From: Cryptomeria japonica
Taxonomy: Eukaryota; Streptophyta; Pinopsida; Cupressales; Cupressaceae
Direction: 5' to 3'
Assembly: GCF_030272615.1 (NCBI RefSeq)
Contig: NC_081412.1
Span: forward strand, 674,372,323 to 674,436,322
Length of the DNA stretch: 64,000 nt
Below the pieces are notes generated by a model. It made no database searches. It was given only the letters and a program-made list of their open reading frames with translations, and was not told the origin of the DNA. Of this stretch, positions 10,810-21,183 are shown in pieces. Within the stretch, counting starts at the first letter, position 1; every line of letters starts with the position of its first letter. The position numbers and the translations under genes are program-made.

Positions 10810-12564
10810 ATGGTTGAAACCCATTCCCAAAAATATAGGAGAGAATCTAAAGAAGCTCAAGAGTCCGCAAACATGAGTTCCTATGAGTATGACAATGATG
10901 TCTTTTTCAATTCTGATCATACCACATTACCTGACATGGATGCCTATAGAAACATTCCAAATGTTGAGAACATGGACATTACAAACAACAATGATACACA
11001 CAATGACAATATGGACAACTTTTTCGTACATTCAGCAGAGGTGGAAGACTCCATTATGGATCTTCGTTTTAATCAATTGGTTGAGGAAATAATGAGGAGA
11101 GATAGACAACATTTCTTACAAGTAATGGCACAAAGTGGAGCCAAGATTCCTCATGATTTTGACATGTCTCAAATAATGGAACATTGAACTTTGCAAGAAC
11201 TTAAACTCAACATGGATCAAAGGAGGCCTAATAGTGGAGGAAATAGAGGACCACATATGGTGCCCGAATCACCATCATCTTTGTTTCAAAAACCTGAGGT
11301 CCCACATACACATGGTCAAGCATATGATACTCACCTTCGCAGACCATTATGGAAGTCTTATGCAGAAAAATATACTCAATCACATACCAATGCTAAGGAC
11401 CAACCACTAAAGCAATTGGATATCCAAAGGCATGATCAAAATTTGGACACAAGGAAACCCCGTGTCAAATTTGGGGGCAACACATTAGAACAAACTCATG
11501 ACATGCCTGTAGAGTATGGTATACATGGACAAAACATATATTCCATTCCTCATCATGACTCTATACCAAGTGATCCTTATACGCATCATCACTATAGACC
11601 TCCTCCATATGAACATGTGTATGATCAATATCATCCATATATGTAGTATGCTCCTCCTCCACCTAGTGGCTCGGGCATGGGATATGGTCAAAGAAGTCGA
11701 TCTCCACCTAAGAACAATTTGGAACAACAAATTAAGGACTTAAAAAAGAAAATGGAGGACATACATACACCGAAGCCAACTTACACAATGAGAGGCATAT
11801 GTCCCTATCCATTTGACAAAAGCATTACAATGCCTCCATTTCCTACACACTTTGTGACACCTAAGTTTGATAAGTATAGAGGAAAAGGGGATCCTAAGGC
11901 ACATAAAAGATAGTATAGTTTTTCACAGCTTGCATTGAGGTAGCAGTAGAAGAGACATATTTGATGAGATTATTCCCATAGAGCTTAGGTGATCAAGCTA
12001 TGGAATGATTCGCTCAACTTCCACCTGGAATTAAGTCATGGGGTGATTTAGTGGAAGCTTTTATCCAACATTTCTCATACAACTTAGAGACAGACATATC
12101 AGTCACTACTTTGGGCAACACCAAGCAAAAGGATGGAGAGTCTTTTACATCATTTTTACAAAGATGGAGAAATCTAGCCAACAGATGTTCTTGTGAAATT
12201 CCACAAAAAACAAATGGTAGAGATGTTCACCCAAAATGTTAACAAATACATTGGTTATGACCTGAGAAAAGCTTGTTTGTCCACCTTCGAAGACGTCATT
12301 GAAAAAGGCTTAGCAACTGAGAAATTCTTAATTGGGCAAGACATCGTCAAAATATTCAAAGAAAACAAAGAGGACTTTAAAGGAAAAGACAAGCCAAGAT
12401 TTTGGAATAAAAACAAGAACATAGTCAATGATGGTGTTGTTGATGCCAATACAGTCAGGGATAACTTTAAGAAACCACCCCCCGGGAAACTATGTAAAAA
12501 CTTGGTGAATCAGACATTATTTTTGGGGGGAAATTTTCATATGGATGGCGAAAAATTATTTTAA
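10810..12564 (+). pseudogene. Ty3/Gypsy gag remnant
   Basis: Four plus-strand segments (10810-11187, 11191-11646, 11677-11913, 12051-12564) form one broken gag. The N-terminal part is polar, with Asn/Asp-rich and His/Tyr-rich stretches. A conserved gag core follows, including FDKYRGKGDPKAH (about 11866-11907) and then AFIQHFSYNL and SFTSFLQRWRNLANRC (12057-12205), as in the Retrotrans_gag family. It is interrupted by stops at 11188, 11644 and 11911 and a frameshift near 12220. No CCHC knuckle, protease or pol follows; sequence similarity stops near 12520. Gag would form the virus-like particle. The copy is dead and truncated. Confidence 0.8.
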
Positions 12565-13508
12565 AATGGGGAAAAAAATATTTTGTATTGGCAATTTTTT
12601 TCTAGGGTATGAAAATTCCATAAATTTCTTGCGAATTATACCTTTTTGTATGGGAAAAATATATATTGTAGGAGGTGAATAATTTTTGTTAAAAGGAACA
12701 AATATATAATTGTATGGGAGAAAATTTTTACTCTGAAGGAAAAATTATTTAAATGTATTGGTGATTTTTATCCACCGCTTGAAAATTATTTAATTTGTTT
12801 TGGCGAATATTTTGTCATTTATGGAAAAATATATAATTTATTGGCAATTTCATGAATTCATTGCCATTAATAGACAAGGCACATCACATCACATCACATC
12901 AATATATCATATCACATAATACATTGAGTCCAGACTCTGCATGATGTATCAATAAGCACGACCTCTTTGACACATGAAGGGTGACACATACCTAAAATCT
13001 ATCAATGATTTTAAACCGTTCAATGATTGTAGATCAATGGTTGAAGTTTTATTTCGGCCCAATTTTCTGAAGAGAACATAGCTCACCAAAAAGTGCCTGG
13101 AATGGAATTGGATTCAATAGACATGTATCAAATGTCACGAATCACGATTGATAATTTCATTTATTTAATATATATCTTTTCACTAATTGCAATCCACTCT
13201 ATCCCCATGACTTCCAATGTGATACTTGCCAATTTGGTACTGGTTTATAGTTGTTTCCATTTTTGCACTATAGTGCATTTATGGGAAAGATTTGTAGAGA
13301 TACGAAAGATTTAAAAAAACTTATAGAAATTAATATGGTTAAAGAAGTAATTATTACAATCAAGAGATTCAACTTATACGATCTCTGCTTCTTTCATCTT
13401 CAATTAACCGTTGCCATTTGGTAGATAAATCATTGAAGCTCACGATATTTAAATTCTTCCTCTGGTTTAGGTTTCAGGTTGTTTAATTTGTTAATTTGTT
13501 TTCTCAAG
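12565..13508. other. AT-rich spacer with ATCAC microsatellite
   Basis: No protein is recognised. About 12565-12870 is AT-rich with recurring GGCAATTTTT and GGCGAAT words like those at 33740-34230. A short (CACAT)n run lies at about 12879-12901. 13380-13508 could be a 5' leader for the ORF at 13509. Confidence 0.4.
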
Positions 13509-14055
13509 ATGGACACTCCCATCTGCTTGAGAAGCATTTCCGTAGAGGACCAGAGGGCCTTTCTAGGCTCCGTTAGAGACCCAACCCTCCAATCAGTCTG
13601 CAATGAGGTTGGGTCATTCACCAATGAGGTTGTGCGGATGGTGTTGGGCAGAGAATTTATGTGAAATGAAAAATAGGTATTGTGTTAACATGGACATTAC
13701 ATCCCGCTTCTTAGTGTCTCTTATGGACCTTGGAGGAGACAAGGTGGATATGTTGATGCTATTGAGGAAGGTTTTTAAGGAAGAATTCCTTGGAGACGAC
13801 ATTACTCTTGTCGTCCTTGAAGAAGGAGGGGTGGAGATCCCTTGGGCGAGTGAATTATCCAAGCTTCTCCTCCCTGACCAAATAGTGCCAGTGGCCAGGG
13901 AACCGTTTCTCTTGAACCTGAATGCGGAGCAGTTGACCTGTCACAGGAAATGGGCGTGGATTGGCAGGGACTTCCTCCGGAAATGGTTGCTTTTGGATGA
14001 CTTTCCAAACTACATGTGGCTTGAAGAATTCTCTCAGCTTATGTTGTCTAAATAA
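13509..14055 (+). pseudogene. Hypothetical protein, probably frameshifted
   Basis: I do not recognise the family. ATG at 13509 in the context CAAGATGGA opens a frame (MDTPICLRSISVEDQRAFLG...) that stops at 13661. The sequence seems to continue in another frame from about 13650 to the TAA at 14053-14055, with clear codon-like composition (for example SRFLVSLMDLGGDKVDMLML and LLLDDFPNYMWLEEFSQLM). A single frameshift around 13645-13665 would join them into about 180 residues. The second part is Leu-, Glu- and Trp-rich and probably soluble. GC content rises above that of the flanks, as in a low-copy gene. It faces the gene candidate at 14850-15864. It could be a gene fragment, a pseudogene or a gene with a sequencing error. 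Confidence 0.4.
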
Positions 14056-14849
14056 TTCTACATGGAAGGAGGGCCAGATTCTTTTGGCAAAATTGTAAAC
14101 AATTCCACTACCTGTGCCCTAGCCCCACCCTGCTGGGCCCCTAGTAGTTTTTTTTTACTATGTCCTCGAACCCTAATAGGCTTAGTGCCAGTGGGTCACT
14201 CATTTTGGCTTTTAAGTTTTTGAGGGACTCAAGTCTCAGACGTAAAAATTGTAAATTTCCAAAGCATAAATATTAATGATAATTTTTCAAATTCCAGTTT
14301 GTTTCAGTTTGCCTCTTAGAGTCTTATGGATATAAAAATGCTTTCTATAATTCTATTTCATTTTTATTAATTAAAGTTTTTCAAATGTTTTTTGTATATG
14401 AGCTATGTTATTTCAATTATTTGTTAAACAATGTAAATAAATTTAATATTGTGATCTTTTTTATGTAATGCTTCTTCCTCTATATTTAATATATAAATTA
14501 AGATTTGAACTAAAACTCCAACTTACTTATATTAAACTAAATTTAATTATATTAAATTTACTTCTTTTTTTATCGGTAAATATTTTTTTCATTCTATTGA
14601 TTCAGAGATTTCAAAATACAAAATTTGCAGTCCATCACCATGCATAAACACAAACAAAAAGAGATCCATACTGCCCACAGTCCAAACTTGTAAATTATCC
14701 TACCCTACATCTAGTAGCAGTAAACAAAAAACCAGTTCATGGCTGGTTATCCAACAAATGTTCCAACATTGATAAAAAGTTTTGGAATTAAAAAACTAAT
14801 AGTTGAAAAAATTTGGAAGCAAACTAAAAATCACTGGCCAATAGGCCAC
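14056..14849. other. Spacer between two convergent gene candidates
   Basis: AT-rich sequence with no protein or RNA gene recognised. Poly-T runs and AATAAA-like words would suit 3' ends of the two convergent candidates, but none can be assigned. Confidence 0.4.
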
Positions 14850-15864
14850 TCACTCGCTATCCCCCTGGTTCACCTCCTCTCTTCCTTCCTCAGAGGTCGA
14901 TGCTTTCCCTTTTGCCGCTTCAACTTTCATTTTTGGAATGCAGTCTAGGCACCCGAAGTTGGGGTCGCCCTCCAAACTTGCCATTAGTTGTATGGCCCTG
15001 CCTTCTTCAAATCTATCTCTCAATTCCCTACCAACCTCCATCCTTGTCACCATGTGAAGAGCCTTCAAGACATCATCCACCCTGGTTAATTTCATGAAAA
15101 GTTTCATAGCTTCCCACCCCACACGAGCGTGTTCACGACACTGGTATTTGATTTCATCCTCTGGGCCACAGATAAAAGGGAGTAATTCCTCCTGGTCATC
15201 CCCTTCCTTAATTTGAATGCCAACTCGCGACACCACCCACTCTAAAATTGAGTCCAGGTTGATCAAAAAATCCCCATCTATCAATTTGACCAAAGTGAGT
15301 TTCACCTTTTCCACCTCTGGTTCGAATTCATAGGCCCACCCCAGAATCAAAGAGTATACCTCCATGTTGGTTCGATATTGGTGATGGATATGTGCTACCT
15401 CCTCTGCAAGAATCAGACAAGCTATCGCCCACAGCTTCTCATCCTTAAACTAGAATAATCCTTACATTCGTTTATCCGATACTTTGCCCAAAAAGGGAAC
15501 CAATTTCTTTTTTGTTCACAGCGTGAAATTGGCCTCCATGGTTACCTACAATTTCAAAAAACACTTCCTGCAAAAATAATGTAATACAGAAGCTACAAGA
15601 TACAAATTTGGTTTTCTTCAAAACAAAATCTGGCACGCAGACCAAAAGGTAATAAATTCTGCCTCCATCTAGGGCGGGTAATGAGTGTGGACGATAAGGT
15701 ATTAATGCCATGAGATCAGGAAAAAAGTTTCCTACCAATTGCCATCCTCTCCTCCCTTCGTTCGTGCGACCTGTTGCAGACAACTTCCTTCTACAACAAA
15801 CATTCGCCACCTTGACAGTTGTACTTGCCACATTTATTCGCTTAACAAGTTGAGAACTACACAT
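14850..15864 (-). CDS. Hypothetical acidic protein, probable multi-exon gene
   Basis: The family is not recognised. The main open frame ends at TGA 14850 and is open upstream to about 15452, beyond the Met at 15365. Just before the frame reads FKDEKLWAIACLILAEEVAH there is TTATTCTAG on the minus strand, which fits a 3' splice site at about 15453. That gives a last exon of about 200 residues, highly acidic and Lys/Glu-rich, with a low-complexity C-terminus (KGKASTSEEGREEVNQGD). A further minus-strand frame at 15472-15864 starts with MCSSQLVKRINVAS. It contains a polypyrimidine-AG (ATTATTTTTGCAG, about 15570), so it may hold upstream exons. Exon joins cannot be settled by eye. The composition is gene-like and unlike the surrounding repeats. 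Confidence 0.38.
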
Positions 15865-16145
15865 TTTTGAAAAGACTGCACATATTTACTTATTTTAATT
15901 ATATTAAACTTTAAATTAATATTTTAGATTTAATATTGAATGTTTTCTTTTTATATTAAACTTTTGCCTTTCAAATTGTATATCAAAATTTATATTTTTA
16001 TTTAGTTATTTGTTTTATTCTAGAAACTAAGTTTCATATTTTATACTATTTTTTAATTTCATATTTTTAGAAATAATATTAACATTAGATTTAATAGTTA
16101 TCTCAAACTATTGCACATCTTTAAAATTTAAATGTCTCTTATTAT

Positions 16146-17133
16146 GGGACCGATGACATCTAACAACACTCAACAAGTACCATCGTTCGTTGGATGAGCA
16201 AAGATCAATGGCTTAGGGTGGATTTCGGCCCAAATGTGGGAAGTAAACACATTTGTGAGAACTTTGCCAGGAATTTAACATTTTAAATTTAATTAAATAT
16301 AATTAAGTCTATAAAGCTCTTTTTCGGGCGGAATTTTAAAATGATTAAATAGACTTAAAAAACAGACTCGACAATTGACACGAGTATGGTGACGTGCCAG
16401 ACAAATGGCAGAAGTCATGGGACCCACGACATCTGACAACAAGTACAATCATCCATTGGATGAGAAAATATCAATGACCTAGGATGGATTTCGGCCCGAA
16501 TGTGGGAAGTCATGAACACATTTGTGAGAACTTCACCCGGAATTTAACATTTTAAATTTAATTAAATATAATTAAGTCTATAAAGCTCTTTTTCGGGCAG
16601 AATTTTAAAATGATTAAATAGACTTAAAAAAAAGACCCGAAAAGTGACATGAGTATGGTGACATGCCAGAAAAATGGTAGAAGTCATAGGACCCACGACA
16701 TCTGACAACAGGTACAATCGTCCGTTGGATGAGCAAAGATCAACGACTTAGGGTGGATTTCGGCCCGAATGTGGGAAGTGAACACATTTGTGAGAACTTT
16801 GCCCAGAAATTGGAATTGAACATTTTAAATTAAATTAAATTTAATTAAGTCTATAAAGCTCTTTTTTTGGGTGGAAGTTTAAAATGATTAAATAGACCTA
16901 AAAAATAGACCTGAAAAGTGAGTCGTGACACGAGTATGGTGGCGTGCCAAAAAAAGGGCAGAAGTCATGGGACCCACATGCCACGACACCTGACAACATG
17001 TACCATCGTCCATTGGATGAGCAAAGGTCAACGGCTTAGGATGGATTTCGGCCCGAATGTGGGAAGTGAACACATTTGTGAGAACTTCACCCAGAATTGA
17101 AACGTTTTAAATTTAATTAAATATAATTAAGTC
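16146..17133. repeat. ~275 bp tandem repeat array, four units
   Basis: The marker GGGACC(C/G) starts at 16146, 16419, about 16688 and 16969, giving periods of 273, 269 and 281 bp. Each unit has CATCGTCCGTTGGATGAGCA, then GGATTTCGGCCCGAATGTGG, AACACATTTGTGAGAACTT, an AATTTAATTAAATATAATTAAG block and CTCTTTTTCGGG. Units differ by scattered substitutions and small indels, so the array is old. No protein is seen in it. Confidence 0.85.
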
Positions 17134-17456
17134 TAATGTACTCAGAATTTATATTGAAGTAATGAATGTTTTGTCCTTTGGCATGGAATATTTATTAATA
17201 ATAATTAATAAAATTACAACATGATTCTAGATATTTTGCCATCGTCTGTTGGATGAGTTAAGATCAACGACTTAGGGTGGATTTCGGCCTGAATGTGGGA
17301 AGTGAACACATTTGTGAGAACTTCATCCGGAATTGAATGCTTTACATTTAATGTCCTCAAAATTTATACTGAAGTAATAAATGTTTTGTCCTTGAGCATG
17401 GAATAGTTATTAATAATAATAATAATAAAATTACAACATGATTCTAGATATTTTTC
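17134..17456. repeat. Diverged end of the array with a second ~100 bp duplication
   Basis: After the fourth unit a new block begins (TATTGAAGTAATGAATGTTT to ATTACAACATGATTCTAGA, about 17150-17230). Half a unit of the 275 bp repeat follows (17232-17345), and then the new block appears again (about 17365-17456). The order block, half-unit, block suggests unequal crossing-over within an already composite repeat. Confidence 0.75.
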
Positions 17457-17759
17457 CCTTTAGGTATTACTTTTGTACTTTTTAGAGTTTTCAAAATAAG
17501 AGACTCGTAAATCATAATCATATTGCATTTCATGGACAAACCTGTAAATCGAGGGAGATTCAGAAACAACTACTAGATTGAGGAATGCAAGTTGCAACAG
17601 AGACTGTTTGCGCCAATCTAGTGAAATATAAATTCTCAGTAAAATATACAACACCCACATCCCGCCTTTTTGCTTTTTTTAATCTCGTGGTCCAATTTGA
17701 GGGTTAGCATTTTTCAGGCTTTTATCTAGAATTACTTTGAATTATTAACAATAATAGTG

Positions 17760-18818
17760 ATGGGGAAAACGGGAAGTAGTAGTTCAACAAGAAGCCAAGT
17801 GAAAAACAAAATTTATGTAACCGAACTGGTTAAAACACCAGGTTTCACTAATGAATACCATGATATGTATGACCTTGCTATCCATGGTGAAAAGTGTATC
17901 ATAGATATTAAATATGCATTGTCTAGTAAGGCGACAAATGCATGCAGGGCAAAATGTACTGTTTTCAACCCAATGTTAAAACAAAGAACAAATAAAATCG
18001 CATCGTGGGATGCTGGATTGGGAAGCATGGTGTTACCTAAAGTATTCCCTTGCCCTGATTTTTTCATGGTCTGCGCTGAAAATTATGATGAAGATAAAAA
18101 AGCAATTGTCAATAAAAATACAAAAGAGGAAATTCTATCCATAAACGAGGGAGAATTTGCTCGTTTGTTGAACCTAAGATTTGAAGCCCAAAACTCAAAC
18201 GTCCAAATTGACCTTGGAAAGCTAGTAGGGAATTATGAGAGTCTCGATCCAAGTCACAGAGATTCATTTATCAAAGCTCTAATAAAAAGTGGTATTGGTA
18301 TTGTGTTGGATCAGAATCATAAGCCTCCTTATGATTCTAACATTTTTGTTCCATGGGTTGGGGATACTATTTCCTTGCTGTCATTTTGCCTGGGATTGGA
18401 AAATAATAGGGAAGTGGGTGCAAGCCTTCTTGAAATAATTTATAATATCCATTGTGTAGGTCAGCCAGTAAGATATAATTTTATTGAGCACATTGTTCAA
18501 TCCATGCAAAACCAATTACTAATGATCAAAAAAGGTTCCTGTAAGACATTTAGGTTCTCATCCTACTTGTGCTATCTCCTTCTATCCAAGTATCGTGCAA
18601 TATTCGAGACCAACAAGCTTCAAATTGTGAACTATAAGATTGATGAGAAGACTGGGAAGAGAACAGAGTGTCCAATATATGAATGGACACCAAAGATAAG
18701 GATGCATGATAACAGAAAGAACTACAACCATTTTGTAGACTTCTTTTTGGCACCAATGTATAATGAAATTACAAGCACTCCAATGCCTAGGTTGCCCGTG
18801 TCTTGTAGAGATTGCATT
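17760..18818 (+). pseudogene. Unknown large intronless ORF, 5' part (split by retrotransposon)
   Basis: ATG at 17760 opens a 353-codon frame up to the insertion at 18819. The family is not recognised. It starts with a Ser-rich segment (MGKTGSSSSTRSQVKNKIYV), then a mixed alpha/beta-like region with SINEGEFARLLNLRFEAQN (about 18140-18195) and DPSHRDSFIKALIKSGIG. No signal peptide or membrane segment is obvious. The frame is fully open and continues in register at 26624 once the retrotransposon and one GCATT copy are set aside, so the insertion broke a formerly continuous reading frame. The absence of introns suggests a retrocopy or a transposon-encoded protein rather than a normal gene. Confidence 0.62.
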
Positions 18819-19999
18819 TGTAGCGTCCTAAAATTGCAACACTTGCAATTTCGACTGCATTTGGGTCTTCACGATGGCGATGCAACACGGAACTTGAATG
18901 GAGACCCCGAAACTTGTTCATGACACCAAAAACTGCATTTTTCAGCACCCTGGCCTGATCCTCCTTGCACCCTGCTGTCCCTAGAGGTGGGACCATGGCA
19001 CCCAGCGCCCTGGTCCCTGGCCCTATTTTGGGCCCGGTCTCTTATGGGACTTCGCATCTTTAAGTTTGCAAATTGGAAAATAATCTTCCTAGGTCGGCCT
19101 AAGGTCAGGAAAATCAGTCTATCAGCCCTAATTGACAAGTATATAAACTACATTTCCTCTCCCATTTTGGTAGATGGAAAAAAGGCGGAAGCAATATTCA
19201 AACATTCAAGCATTCAAGCATTCCTTCAAGCAATTGAGCATTCTAAGTCTCCATTCAAGGCTAAGTGTTGCATTCAAGACAAGGATTCAACCATTGAAGA
19301 GGAGATCACATACAACATACAACATACAACATACATTACACCTTCGCATGTAAGAATACAAACATTCTTACAACAAGGTATCAGTACTTGTTTACATTAC
19401 AAACATTTACATTTACAGCATTCTCATTTCTTGGTTAATTCGAAAACCGGGGTTTGACCTAAAGGCAAACCCCTCATCCCTAACCCCCCAATTGTCCTCT
19501 CTTTTCTGTGTGTAGGTTGCAGGTACACGGCTGTAATTGAAGATCTGAAATCCTTGTGCAGAGACGAACAGATCCACCTTCGTTTCGCGGATTTTTCGGA
19601 GGACCGTGTGCACGTTGGGCGCCATCGTGCCGTCAACTTTCACTCAAATTTGCAGAACAGCACCGTCTCAACATTTTACTACTAATTCCAGGTCCGCAGC
19701 TTCATCCCATATCCCTATCTCTGCTTATAAGCGAATCTTTCCTACTTTACATGCATTCCTAGTTCAATCTTTCTATCTACATTCTTTACAAAAAGAGGGT
19801 ATCCTTGATGTCACAACCCTTGAAACTCATTTAGAATCCAATCTTGCATTGTGTGGGATTGGATCTTGTGGGTTTCAACCCCTCTTTTGAATGTAAAGTC
19901 CCTCCTAAGTGAAAACCATCAACCCTAGTGACTCTCCCTTCTCTCTCCTTGGAGATTGGGGAGGAGAGAACAACTAGGGTTCGATTTTTCCGCTTTACA
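18819..19999 (+). repeat. 5' LTR of the gag-only element
   Basis: This 1181 bp LTR begins TGTAGCGTCC and ends CGCTTTACA. It contains one copy of the GGACC...GGTCC hairpin unit (18990-19016) and a related one at 19601-19631. A repeated ATTCAAGCATTC stretch lies near 19200, and ACATACAACATACAAC repeats near 19310-19335. It must carry the promoter, but I see no TATA box I would defend; TATATAAACTA at about 19140 is a possible one. Confidence 0.92.
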
Positions 20000-20002
20000 T
20001 TT

Positions 20003-20020
20003 TGGTGAACCCGACGTGAA
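20003..20020 (+). promoter_or_regulatory. Primer-binding site
   Basis: TGGTGAACCCGACGTGAA starts 3 bases after the 5' LTR. The TGG start pairs with the CCA end of a tRNA, and the position is right. The sequence is similar to arginine-tRNA-type sites of some plant Gypsy elements, but the tRNA assignment is tentative. Confidence 0.7.
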
Positions 20021-21183
20021 CATCCTCATTCTGATTATTCATGGTTAGATCTGAAAATTTTGTTTCCTTAATTACATTTCCATGTTTGATCTTTTGCAAA
20101 TTTTAGAGGCTAATTGCATAAAAACCCTAAAATTTTGTTTTTAGTAATTAAACTTGTGGAATGTTTAATGGTTAATGCTTGTTTCAGATCTACCCTTCTA
20201 TTGCAAATTACCAATTCATATTTGTGCTTTAATTCTGAAAATTAAGTGGTTAAATGTCAAAACCCTAATTTTTAAAACCTTCTTGATTCAACCTTTGACT
20301 GATAATTTCACTAATCAAAACACCTCCAAATCGGCTGTAACTTTGGATTCCACAATAAAATCACAATATCTTTCATCCCTGAAAATTTGGAAAAAAGTTG
20401 CGAGGACCGTGTGCACCCCGAGCACCATCGTCCTTGACATTTTTTCCGAAATTTCGGGAGCTAGATCTTACTGTATTTTTCTGCTAAAATCCAGAATTTT
20501 GGCTGATTTTATCAATTCTAACACTTTCAAAATTAAAGTCAAAGTTGGTCTAGCGATTGCTTGGATTGAGGCTTCTAATCATTCAAAAATTGTTGAAATT
20601 GAAATTTGTGTCAAAATTGTGTTTCTTACAGTCCTAAATCTGAAAAGTGTGTTAGCATTCATTCGAAATTTCAGTGCTTTATTCAAATTTTTGCAGTTTG
20701 TGACTTCTGAAATTAAGTGTTTAATTGCAACAACCTTGATTTCCACTTTCAAATTCGAATTTTGCATGAAATCGAGTCAACTTTTAAATTTCAAAACTTG
20801 CATTGCTTTTAGCATTCCCTCTAAAATCATAAAATTCAAAATTTCAGTTTCCCTCTCTTTTTCAAAATTCAAATTTTACATTTTTCAACAATATTGGTAG
20901 GGTTCAATTTCGAGATTGCAACTTTAATTTGGCCTATCTACAGATCGTAAAATCACTCAATTTTTTCAGATTAGCTTTAAAATCATCATAACTTTCATCC
21001 CTGAAAATTTCGAAAAAAGTTACCAGGACCGTGTGCACTCCGAGCGCCACGGTCCCGGACATTTTTTCCGAAATTTCGAGAGATTGTCCTGATTGCATTT
21101 AACAGCTTAAATCTAGGAGATTGGCTGGTTTTATTGAAATTTGCTACCTCTAAAATTCAAAATCTTCTCTCTCTCTTTAGTGC
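20021..21183 (+). other. Leader between primer-binding site and gag
   Basis: About 1.2 kb of AT-rich leader. It holds two copies of an ~80 bp block (about 20375-20462 and 20995-21083), each with GAAAAAAGTT, then a GGACCGTGTGCAC...GTCC unit (20404-20433, 21026-21055), then GACATTTTTTCCGAAATTTC. An open frame at 20175-20900 crosses it, but its composition (Phe/Lys/Ile/Ser-rich, repetitive) looks accidental. Confidence 0.6.

Noticed and set aside
18987-19457. 156-codon frame across the 5' LTR
   Set aside because: It lies wholly within the LTR, is repeated with changes in the 3' LTR, and has no protein-like conservation between the two.
20175-20900. 241-codon open frame in the leader of the gag-only element
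   Set aside because: Phe/Lys/Ile-rich, repetitive, lies between primer-binding site and gag, and includes the duplicated leader block; best explained as chance openness in AT-rich DNA.
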